Below the pieces are notes generated by a model. That model searched no databases and was not told the origin of the DNA. It saw nothing but the letters and a program-made list of their open reading frames with translations. A stretch of 64,000 bases of DNA from NCBI GenBank assembly GCA_963756025.1, contig CAVWMF010000007.1:186001-250000 (forward strand), given 5' to 3'. Origin of the DNA: Bog-473 sp963756025 (GTDB lineage: Bacteria; Actinomycetota; Acidimicrobiia; Acidimicrobiales; RAAP-2). Both the position numbers and the translations under genes were made by a program. Positions 8,126 to 16,551 of this stretch are shown piece after piece (the stretch's first letter is position 1; every line of letters starts with the position of its first letter).

Positions 8126-9334
8126 TCAGCTGGCGCATACCGGCTTCAGCCCGTCGAGGGTCACAAACTTCCCGTGATTGATTCCCATCAAGAAGAAGCA
8201 CTTGTTGTTCGCTGGCTTGCCTTTGACAAAGCCGCCGAGCGGGGGCGCGATACCGCCGAGCGTGGTGCCTTTGGGGAGGGCATATAAGCCCTTAATGATT
8301 TCCGCTGCTGTCGGACTCGCGCTCAGGTGCGCAGCTTCGGCTGCCTGCTTGAACTCGGTTCCTTCCGCCCAGACCTGCACCACGATTTCGCCGAAATTGG
8401 GTCCGCTGATGACGGAAGGTGCGTACTTCTGGAGGGCGGTATACATCGGCTTCGTCGCAGCATTGTGTACGAACCAGGGGATCTCTGGTTGCACATCCAC
8501 GTTCCCTTGCATGGCGGGAACCGTCAGCCACGCCTGGGACACTGACCCGTCACCGGAGAACTCCAAGGGTTCGTAACCTTGCTTCGCACAGTCCTGGGCC
8601 ACCTCCGTCACAATCCCCGAGGCATCAGCCACTCCGATGCCCGTGGCCCCGGCCTGCTTAGCGGCAAGGCATTGCGCTGTGTAGCTGGGGGCTGAGGAGG
8701 AGATGGCTGCGGTGTAAACCTGGTCCACACCGTCCTTGGCCAGGACGGTTTTCATTTCGGTAGCGTCTTGGGCGCAGATTGCCACCTCCGAGCAGTACAA
8801 CTCGGCCATCTTCTTGATGCCTGCCTTCTTTATGGCGTCTGCTTCGGCAGGCGGACTTTGGTTGAAGGTGAGCCCGGGAGTGAAGAAGTCAGAATTGGTG
8901 TAGCCAGCCACGGTGTCGGTGTCCCCGAGCACAGGTACGCCTTGCTGCTTTACGTACTTGGCCCAAGCCACGTCCACGTCGCTGTTGTCCATTATCCCGA
9001 CCACGTGGTCCTCCTCGACCAGTGTTTGGGCGTCAGCAAGGGAAGCACTGGGGTTGTAGGCGTCGTCCTTCACGATGACCTTGACCGTGTGACCGTCGAT
9101 CCCCCCGTGGGCATTGGTCCAGGATGCCCAGGCCTGTGCGGTGGGCGTGGTCTGGGCGATGCTCGAGGCCTCTGGCCCGGTGCAGCTACAGATATCACCG
9201 ACGACCAATGTGGCCGGTGTCTCCGCTCCAGCTGGATGCCCGATCAACCCAACCACGCTCAGGCCTCCAGCGATGACCGTCGCCGTGAGGACCCGAAGTG
9301 CGCGGCCCTTGCGTACCCGTAACGCTGTCTTCAT
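8126..9334 (-). CDS. ABC transporter substrate-binding protein, LivK-like, secreted
   Basis: A 402-residue periplasmic-binding-fold protein of the branched-chain amino acid class. A basic start and hydrophobic core end at HPAGA before ETPATLVVGD, a Sec signal peptide cleaved near residue 35. The mature protein carries four pairs' worth of cysteines (CSC, CSEVAIC and others), suggesting disulfides outside the cell. ATG 9334 is preferred over TTG 9340 because a run of G lies eight bases before it. No permease is adjacent; the fused importer at 16552-19503 is the nearest candidate partner, and both promoters carry the same 16-bp palindrome. It probably binds a hydrophobic or acidic catabolic substrate. 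Confidence 0.87.
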   Translation of the reverse strand: MKTALRVRKGRALRVLTATVIAGGLSVVGLIGHPAGAETPATLVVGDICSCTGPEASSIAQTTPTAQAWASWTNAHGGIDGHTVKVIVKDDAYNPSASLADAQTLVEEDHVVGIMDNSDVDVAWAKYVKQQGVPVLGDTDTVAGYTNSDFFTPGLTFNQSPPAEADAIKKAGIKKMAELYCSEVAICAQDATEMKTVLAKDGVDQVYTAAISSSAPSYTAQCLAAKQAGATGIGVADASGIVTEVAQDCAKQGYEPLEFSGDGSVSQAWLTVPAMQGNVDVQPEIPWFVHNAATKPMYTALQKYAPSVISGPNFGEIVVQVWAEGTEFKQAAEAAHLSASPTAAEIIKGLYALPKGTTLGGIAPPLGGFVKGKPANNKCFFLMGINHGKFVTLDGLKPVCAS

Positions 9335-9579
9335 TGTCAAGACCCCCCATTATCATCCCGCCATCGCTAGGCGGATGCCCTGTGCATCAATATCGGAGTG
9401 CAATTGATATCGATATCAAAATGGATATCACCACCGATGTCGCCTGTCAACATCTCGGTGAGATCCGTTTCACCCATTCGTCGTCGGTCAGCGCAGTCGA
9501 CTCCGCGAGTTGGCTTCGGTGATGTTCTCGCAGGACTTGCCTCGTTGCCCAGTGCGTGTCGACTAATTGAGTTGACTGA
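9335..9579. other. AT-richer promoter region of the LivK-like gene
   Basis: This stretch is richer in A and T than its surroundings and contains a perfect 16-bp palindrome plus several GATATC and GATGTC half sites between 9386 and 9455. I see no gene in it. Confidence 0.5.
9404..9419. promoter_or_regulatory. Perfect 16-bp palindrome, probable operator (motif A)
   Basis: TTGATATCGATATCAA is its own reverse complement and lies 70 bases upstream of the LivK-like start. Variants of the same palindrome (TTGAYRTYRAYRTCAA) occur at 19643 and 28860, each also in a divergent or upstream regulatory region. I do not recognise the cognate regulator. Confidence 0.65.
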
Positions 9580-9872
9580 TCGCGCTCCCAGAGTTCGATG
9601 TGGTCTGGGAGGCGGTGCAGGAATTGGGCGTCGTCGTCGGAGTGCACAAGACTGTGAAAATGCGATCCCCGGTCGACCTCGCCGGCGGCTTTCGCAACCC
9701 AAACCCGTCGAGCTCATCGGCTGGCTCGGTGTTGCCAACAGAATGTTCGGCTCGGACATCCCACGCGCTTGCGCGATCCGTCGGCTCTCCGACGACATCG
9801 CCTCGCTACAACTCGACGATCAGCGGGGCGATCATGGGCGGCAATCTGGCCCGGCAGATGGAGGCGGGATAG
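9580..9872 (+). pseudogene. Decayed 3' copy of the amidohydrolase gene at 3631
   Basis: From CGCGCTCCC at 9581 the sequence tracks the intact gene from about 4236 (for example GGGCGTCGTCGTCGG in both). It then jumps over roughly 290 bases, equivalent to about 4340-4629, and resumes at TTTCGC. A lost base in the following C-run puts the rest out of frame, although the peptide ELIGWLGVANRMFGSD can still be read. The His of the GSDFPH metal motif is lost (IPR). Similarity continues through the TAG stop at 9870-9872 and into the flank. It has no start and cannot encode an active enzyme. Confidence 0.85.
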
Positions 9873-9902
9873 CGAACAGGTCGGCCTCGATGCCCGGTCC
9901 GG

Positions 9903-10763
9903 TTACATCCCCGCCCGGACGGCAGCGAGTGCCTCGAGGTTTTCGAGGTAGTCCTCCAACGTTGCGCTGGCGAAACCGCTCATGATGATCGTCGCTCCCA
10001 ATGCAGCCGTCTCCGCCAGGACTTCCGCTGTCCTTGAGGGTTCTTTGACCGGATCGAGGCGCTCGGTCGGGGGAAGCACCACCTCGAAATCCGACGGGAC
10101 GTCCACCCGCTCGAGCCACTCGGCAGCCTGCGTCGGAGCCACGGCGAAGGGGCACCAGCCATCGGTGAGGGCGACGGCCCGACGGAGCGAACGCAACGTC
10201 CGCCCTCCCACCCAGATCGGCAGATGGTCCTGAACGGCGCATGGATCGACGACGAGTCCCTCGAAGTCGTAGAACGGACCGTGATACTCGGGCAAGCGTT
10301 TGGACAACGATGCCCGCAGTGCCTTCAGGGCGTCATCGGCACGTGGACCCCGGTCGTCGAAGGGCGCGCCGAGAAGGTCGAATTCCTCCTTCAACGTGCC
10401 GACCCCGACGCCGAGGATCACCCGGCCGTTGCTGACTTTGTCGAGGGTGCCGTACTGCTTGGCAATCTCGAGGGGGTGATGGTATGGGAGCACCAGCACT
10501 GACGTCGCGAAACGGATGCGCTCGGTACGGGCAGCGAGGTAGCCGAAGGTCGCGAGCGGGTCCCAGTAGAGGGAACCTCGGCGGTCGAGTGCGGACGACG
10601 GCAGTGCGACGTGCTCGCTACAGGTGAGGTGGTGGTAGCCGAGGCGGTCGGCAGTCTCGGCGATCCGCGCCAGGTCCTCGATAGACCCTTCGTCGGCCCA
10701 AGGGGCACCGGTACGGGTGACGATTGGTGACCCGACCGCCAGTTGAAACGTCGTCGTGCTCAT
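9903..10763 (-). CDS. LLM-class F420-dependent oxidoreductase
   Basis: A 286-residue luciferase-like TIM-barrel protein. SEHVALP near residue 49, the ATSVLVLPYHHP segment near 85 and RVILGVGVGTLKEEF near 113 match F420-dependent oxidoreductases of the LLM class, including those acting on hydroxylated or keto substrates. The partner cofactor F420 is typical of actinobacteria. The gene's last codons lie in sequence duplicated at 4850. A perfect TACTCA/TGAGTA palindrome stands 13 bases upstream of the ATG, suggesting control at the divergent promoter shared with the gene at 10871. The substrate is unknown. Confidence 0.88.
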   Translation of the reverse strand: MSTTTFQLAVGSPIVTRTGAPWADEGSIEDLARIAETADRLGYHHLTCSEHVALPSSALDRRGSLYWDPLATFGYLAARTERIRFATSVLVLPYHHPLEIAKQYGTLDKVSNGRVILGVGVGTLKEEFDLLGAPFDDRGPRADDALKALRASLSKRLPEYHGPFYDFEGLVVDPCAVQDHLPIWVGGRTLRSLRRAVALTDGWCPFAVAPTQAAEWLERVDVPSDFEVVLPPTERLDPVKEPSRTAEVLAETAALGATIIMSGFASATLEDYLENLEALAAVRAGM

Positions 10764-10775
10764 GCAACCCGAGGC

Positions 10776-10790
10776 TACTCAATATGAGTA
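10776..10790. promoter_or_regulatory. 15-bp palindrome in divergent promoter
   Basis: TACTCA-ATA-TGAGTA has perfect six-base arms. It lies between the leftward LLM gene (ATG 10763) and the rightward gene at 10871, a natural operator position. No other copy was seen in the window. Confidence 0.5.
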
Positions 10791-10870
10791 ACTTGATGCT
10801 CGGGGCAAACGCGTCGTCACAACGAGATGTGCGCCTGCAGGCCCACACCCGAACGAAGGGGGCACGATCC

Positions 10871-11644
10871 GTGGTGAACGAAGGAGAGCGTTCCGATTCG
10901 GGGGGTGGTGGACACGCGTCACCGGCCGTGGTCGGTGACAAGCTCGTGTGGACGCTCGTGCGGCCCGAGGGCACCGGTCTGACGGATTTCCAGCAGTACG
11001 TGGTCGAAGAGCTGGCCGAGGCCGTCGGCGCACTGGTACCCGGCACGACGCAGGTGAGGCTGACGCTCCAGGAACGACACGCGTTCTGCGGAGCGCTCGT
11101 GAGGATGGGCGACACCGACCGTCGGGTCGACGCCGTGGTGCAGGTGATCTCGGCGAATCCCTACGTACCGACCGATCCGGTCAATGCCGTCCTCACCGCC
11201 AATTGCGGGCATGCGCAGGGGTGGCGCGTGAAGCCCACGACCATGGACGATGCCAGTCCGGAGGTCGCTCTGGGGAAGCCGTCACCATTCGTGCAGACCC
11301 TTTGGATGAACCAACGCATCGACGGCGTCACGCCCGAGTTCTACAGCCGCAACTGGTATATCCACGGCGGGCACCCGGGCGGGCGGGAAGCGGAGACTGA
11401 CGAAAGCCGTGCCAACCGCGCGGAGATGGAATCCCGGGGGATGCAGCGGTGGTACATCCAGAACCGGGTGCTCGAATCCATTACGCCGACCGCCTGGGTG
11501 ATCAACGGGTTCGCCGATCTGACATTTCCATCGCTCCTCCCGATCATCGGCGAACGGTACGACCCCAAGGCAGGCTTCAGCGAAGAGCACTTCGATCGCT
11601 GGCCCCCCCGGGTGATCCAGGGTGCCGCCTATCGGATCGTCTGA
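10871..11644 (+). CDS. Protein of unknown function, possibly EthD-like
   Basis: The frame extends upstream to 10724, but AAGGGGG eight bases before GTG 10871 favours that start (257 residues) and keeps the divergent promoter free. The N-terminus is Gly-rich. A segment KLVWTLVRPEGTGLTDFQQY near residue 23 has the layout of the EthD/ferredoxin-like fold: beta strand, R-x-x-G turn, then an F-x-x-Y helix. A second half rich in aromatic residues (FYSRNWYIHGGHP) may form another such domain. EthD-like proteins accompany catabolic operons as small accessory or lyase-like proteins. I cannot name a function, and the fold is inference. Confidence 0.6.
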   Translation: MVNEGERSDSGGGGHASPAVVGDKLVWTLVRPEGTGLTDFQQYVVEELAEAVGALVPGTTQVRLTLQERHAFCGALVRMGDTDRRVDAVVQVISANPYVPTDPVNAVLTANCGHAQGWRVKPTTMDDASPEVALGKPSPFVQTLWMNQRIDGVTPEFYSRNWYIHGGHPGGREAETDESRANRAEMESRGMQRWYIQNRVLESITPTAWVINGFADLTFPSLLPIIGERYDPKAGFSEEHFDRWPPRVIQGAAYRIV

Positions 11645-11693
11645 GCCCACACCCGCGAACCGGGTCGCGGCACGACCATGAAAGGAGGCCACC

Positions 11694-14282
11694 ATGGCCG
11701 ACGCCCAGACAACCATCACCGTCGATGCCGTCCATGCGAGTCATCGGGTGGACCCCTTGCTATACGGGGTGTTCTTCGAGGAGATCAACTACGCCGGAGC
11801 CGGCGGCATCTACGCCGAGAAGATCCAGAACCGGGCGTTCATGGACCCGCACACCGCCGATCCTTGGTGTACGACGGACGCCGCCCGGTGCGAAGGACGG
11901 TTCGGCCGAGGACTCCAGCTCAACGATGGCTCGCCCCACACCAAGGTGGCCCTGCCCGAGGGCATTCTCGGCGACCTCACCGCGTGCACGATCGCCGCGT
12001 GGATCAACCCGGCCAAGGTGCAGCCGTTCGCGAGGGTCTTCGACTTCGGGAATGGCCAGACCGGCATCGTCTACTACAACCGGGCCGGGCGGCACATGTC
12101 GCTCTCGCTCGCCAGCTCGCAGTACCTCGGCGGTGGGTCAGGACCCGGGCCCTCATTCGTGATCTCCATCGACGGCAAAAAGGAGGCCTTGAATGCTCCC
12201 GATCCATTGAAAGCCGGTGAGTGGACGCACATTGCCGTCACGCTCCAAGGGGGGACCGGGCGGCTCTTCGTGAACGGAGTGATCGCGGCGGAGAATACGG
12301 ACATGACGCTCACGCCGGCCGACATGGGACCAACCGAGAAGAACTGGATAGGCGCTTCGCAATTCCACGTCGACCCAGCATTCGAGGGCCACATTGACGA
12401 ATTCCAGATCTACGACCGCGCCCTGAGCGATCTGCAGGTGCAGTCACTGCTGGCGACGCCCGGAGGAAGCCTCGGTGGCGGCAACGTCGCCTGGTATCGA
12501 TTCGAAGAGGATGGCGGCCCGTCCGTGAACGACGCATCCGGTGCCGGTCACGACGCAACTATCGTCGGGCCAGATTCCGCCTGGCACCCGCTGACGGACG
12601 GTGGCGGCTCGGTCATCGCATCAATTGACGAGAACCAGCCTCTCAACGATCAGCTCACGCGGTCCTTGCGCCTCGACATCCCCAATCTCACTGCTGGCCA
12701 ACGCGTCGGTATGGCCAATTCCGGCTATTTCGGCATTCCTGCAGTGGCTGGGGAGATGTACCGGGTGGCGTTCTGGGCCAAGGCGGATGCGGACCTGTCC
12801 TCGCCGGTGACGGTCGGCATCGAGAAGATCGACGGGTCACACACGATCGCCGGCGCATCGGTGAGCGGACTGACAAAGGAATGGCAACGCTTCGAGACCT
12901 CCCTGACCGTTCCGGACGATGCCGGGGCCACCACCGACAACCGCTTCGTCATCGGCCTCGACCGGCGCCACGAGTCCGAGGCGGACGCTGCGAACGGTGC
13001 GCCTTCGACGCAGACCACGGTCTGGCTCCAGGTCGTGTCCCTCTTCCCGCCAACCTATGAAGACCGGGAGAACGGGCTTCGCACCGACCTGGTCGAAATG
13101 CTGAAGGCCCTCAAACCGGGGTTCCTCCGCTTTCCGGGCGGGACATACGTCCTCGGACGCACCGTCGAAACGCGGTTCAACTGGAAATCGTCGATCGGCC
13201 CGATCTGGGAGCGGCCTGGTCACGACAACGATGTCTGGGGATACTGGAGCGACGACGGGCTCGGGCTGCTCGAGTACCTGCAGCTCGCCGAGGACCTGCA
13301 TGCGACACCGGTCATCGGCGTCTACCCCGGCCTCAGCGGGGGCCGGCCCATTCCAAAAGATGAATTGGGCCCATATCTGCAGGACGCACTCGACCTGATC
13401 GAATACACGATCGGACCGTCGGTCAGCACCTGGGGCGCAAGACGGGCGGCCGACGGCCACCCCGAACCGTTCACGGCACCGATCATCGAGATCGGCAACG
13501 AGGACTTTCTCGGTGTCGGCGACAGCTACCCCGAGTACCGCTACCCCATGTTCTACGACGCCATCAAAGAGGCGTACCCGCAGGTGAAGACAATCGCGAC
13601 GATGTCCGTTCCCAATCATGATGTCGAGATCCTCGACGAACACATGTACAGGTCGCCGAGGGATCTGATCGAGCGGGGCAAGAAGTATGACGACTACGAG
13701 AGGGGGAGCTTCAAGATCTTCGTCGGCGAGTGGGCCGTCGTGACGGATGCCGGCAACCATTGCACCGCGACCCTGGACGCGGCCGTGGCCGAGGCCGCGT
13801 TCATGTCGGTGTTGGAACGCAACGCCGACGTCGTCATGATGCAATGCTACGCGCCGCTGTTCGCTTTTGACGGCCATTCGCAGTGGAACCCCGACCTGAT
13901 CGGATTCGATCATCTGCGCAGTTACGGATCACCCTCCTACTGGGCGCAGCAGTTGTTCGCGAACTACGTCGGAGACAGGTGCCTCACCACGGAATCCACC
14001 TCGGAGCAGGTGTACAGCTCGGCGACCCTCGATACCGAGACCGGCGCCATTTTCCTCAAGATCGCCAACAGGACCGGTCAGGTTCACCGGATCACGCTGC
14101 AGTTCACCGGCGCCGACGTGAGCGAAGCGATGATCCATGTCCTCACCGCGGACGATCCCGGAGCGCGAAACGGATTGACGGATCCGGCCGTGGTGGTTCC
14201 CCGGACTCAGGGGCTGCACGGCGCAGCGGGGAGATTCGAGTGCACGCTTCCTGCATGTTCGGTGATGGTCGTCAGCTGCTGA
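11694..14282 (+). CDS. GH51 alpha-L-arabinofuranosidase-like enzyme with LamG insert
   Basis: An 862-residue glycoside hydrolase. The N-terminal segment LLYGVFFEEINYAGAGGIYAE opens a GH51-type barrel. A LamG/concanavalin-like domain (about residues 60-260, with GEWTHIAVTL and HIDEFQIYDRALSD) and a carbohydrate-binding-like domain (about 300-450) interrupt it before FLRFPGGTYVLG resumes the barrel near 475. The acid/base Glu is in IEIGNEDF (E603) and the nucleophile in FVGEWAVV (E679). It would release terminal arabinofuranose from oligosaccharides or glycosides. No signal peptide is visible, so it should act in the cytosol. AAAGGAGG precedes the ATG. Specificity is unproven; other GH51 activities are possible. 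Confidence 0.88.
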   Translation: MADAQTTITVDAVHASHRVDPLLYGVFFEEINYAGAGGIYAEKIQNRAFMDPHTADPWCTTDAARCEGRFGRGLQLNDGSPHTKVALPEGILGDLTACTIAAWINPAKVQPFARVFDFGNGQTGIVYYNRAGRHMSLSLASSQYLGGGSGPGPSFVISIDGKKEALNAPDPLKAGEWTHIAVTLQGGTGRLFVNGVIAAENTDMTLTPADMGPTEKNWIGASQFHVDPAFEGHIDEFQIYDRALSDLQVQSLLATPGGSLGGGNVAWYRFEEDGGPSVNDASGAGHDATIVGPDSAWHPLTDGGGSVIASIDENQPLNDQLTRSLRLDIPNLTAGQRVGMANSGYFGIPAVAGEMYRVAFWAKADADLSSPVTVGIEKIDGSHTIAGASVSGLTKEWQRFETSLTVPDDAGATTDNRFVIGLDRRHESEADAANGAPSTQTTVWLQVVSLFPPTYEDRENGLRTDLVEMLKALKPGFLRFPGGTYVLGRTVETRFNWKSSIGPIWERPGHDNDVWGYWSDDGLGLLEYLQLAEDLHATPVIGVYPGLSGGRPIPKDELGPYLQDALDLIEYTIGPSVSTWGARRAADGHPEPFTAPIIEIGNEDFLGVGDSYPEYRYPMFYDAIKEAYPQVKTIATMSVPNHDVEILDEHMYRSPRDLIERGKKYDDYERGSFKIFVGEWAVVTDAGNHCTATLDAAVAEAAFMSVLERNADVVMMQCYAPLFAFDGHSQWNPDLIGFDHLRSYGSPSYWAQQLFANYVGDRCLTTESTSEQVYSSATLDTETGAIFLKIANRTGQVHRITLQFTGADVSEAMIHVLTADDPGARNGLTDPAVVVPRTQGLHGAAGRFECTLPACSVMVVSC

Positions 14283-14309
14283 CCGGAGGAGCGTAGATGC
14301 GGCACTACC

Positions 14310-14327
14310 CGTCAGTGGCTGTTCCTG

Positions 14328-14338
<11 letters not shown>
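14310..14338. repeat. Short direct repeat at a convergent gene boundary
   Basis: GTCAGTGGCTGTT occurs at 14310-14322 and again at 14326-14338, a 16-base period. The second copy overlaps the stop region of the ATPase gene. It looks like a small slippage duplication between the convergent GH51 and livF-like genes. Confidence 0.5.
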
Positions 14339-15115
<777 letters not shown>

Positions 15116-15119
<4 letters not shown>

Positions 15120-16507
15120 TTAAATGGTGGATTCCACGTCGGGTTCGGGATGTTCCAGCACTTACACGACGACACGTAGTACTCGGCCCGCCAGTAGCCG
15201 ACCCCGTAGGGTGCATTCTTGGGCGCCGCCGAGTAGGTGACCGGTCCATAGGGATACGAATAGTCGACCGTCCCGACCGCATGCAGAGCAACGGGCAGCT
15301 TGGCTGGTTGCAGAGAAGTGGCATGGTTGAGGATGCCCTGCACGTACCAAAGGTAGTTGCACGCCACGCCTTCGTAGCCGTCCAGAGATTTGTAGACCGT
15401 CGTCTGTCCGGGTCCTCTGAAGATCGCGTTGCACTTCTTCGTCCCGCCGGAGGGTGTGAACCCAGGCACTGTCTCTTCTCCGTAGGCTTGCGGCGTCACG
15501 TTGACGAGCCCATTGAGGTTTGCGTTGTTGGGCACTTCAGCGCCCGTCGTATTCGGAAGCGCGATCGCGTCGTTGGACAACAGGTACTGGGGCTTGTAGT
15601 TCTGTTGCGCCGCCACCTGACTGAAGATCGCACCCGAGGTGCCCGCCTCCGCAGTCGTCACGTCGGACACGCCGGCGTTCTTGAACGCCAGGACCGCCGG
15701 CTGCAAGATGGCCTGCGTGTAGACCTGTCCGGCGGGACAACCCACGTTGAATTCCACTGTCTTACTGGTCGGGACGCCCGCCTGTTTCAGTGCAGCGCGC
15801 TCGGCGACTATCAGTGCTGGATTACACGTGCTGTACAGCACGCCGAGCTTCTTGAAGCCCTTCGCGGGCTTGAAGTATCCCAGCTGGTTGAACGCCAGGA
15901 CGGCGTTGCGAATGTCGGATACCGGAACCGACTGAAGTTGGAGGTAGTAGGGGTAGTACTTCGCGAGCTGGTCCGGCGTCAGATACTGGGAGGCGAACGC
16001 CACCTTGGCCGTCGGGATGCAGTTACTCGCATTGACTGCACTCAGGGCCCCGACATCGAGGACCATGAACGGCTTACTGGCGGCAATAGCGAGGCACTGC
16101 TGTTGCGCACCGGCAGCGTCGAGCGGGTTGACCGGGAAGAACTTCATCACGATCTTCCGGCAACCAGCTCCGCCGGTCTTATTGATTTGCTTGGCCACCG
16201 TGTTCCAGTCGTTCTGTTGGACCGTCGCGGAGGGCACGCCGATCGTCGCGTTGGTAAGCGATCCACCTGAGATGGCAACGACCGTGGCCGCCAAGGTGAC
16301 CGTGCTCGACGTGTAGCCCTGGCCGGAGCCCTTCACGCACCCCGAGGCGCTCACACTGTGCAGGGAACGGGTGGCGCCGGTAGCGGCCACGGAGGCACTC
16401 GAGGGTGAGCCACTGATCAGCAGCAGCCCCCCGAAGAGGCAGGCCGTGAGCGGAACTGCCATCACCCTCCTGACTCGTGATGACCGCAGATAACTTGACA
16501 CATTCAT
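15116..16507 (-). CDS. ABC transporter substrate-binding protein, LivK-like
   Basis: A 463-residue extracellular binding protein. The start is ATG 16507, with GAGGAG six bases upstream; a longer frame to 16747 has no such site. The N-terminus has a basic stretch and a hydrophobic core (AVPLTACLFGGLLLISG) ending in a small-residue region near 40. LTAC could be a lipobox, but the core continues beyond the Cys, so signal peptidase I cleavage is also possible. Periplasmic-binding features include VSDVTTAEAG and YLLSNDA. It sits between the fused permease-ATPase gene (44 bases upstream) and livF (4-base overlap), so this is the importer's own receptor. Confidence 0.87.
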
Positions 16508-16551
16508 GTGCTTCTCCTCATTGTGGGATCGTGCTGCCCGAACGGGCCGAA

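Noticed and set aside
4870..9579. Transposon or integron carrying the oxygenase block
   Set aside because: No transposase, integrase or terminal inverted repeats were seen; recombination between repeats explains the flanks better.
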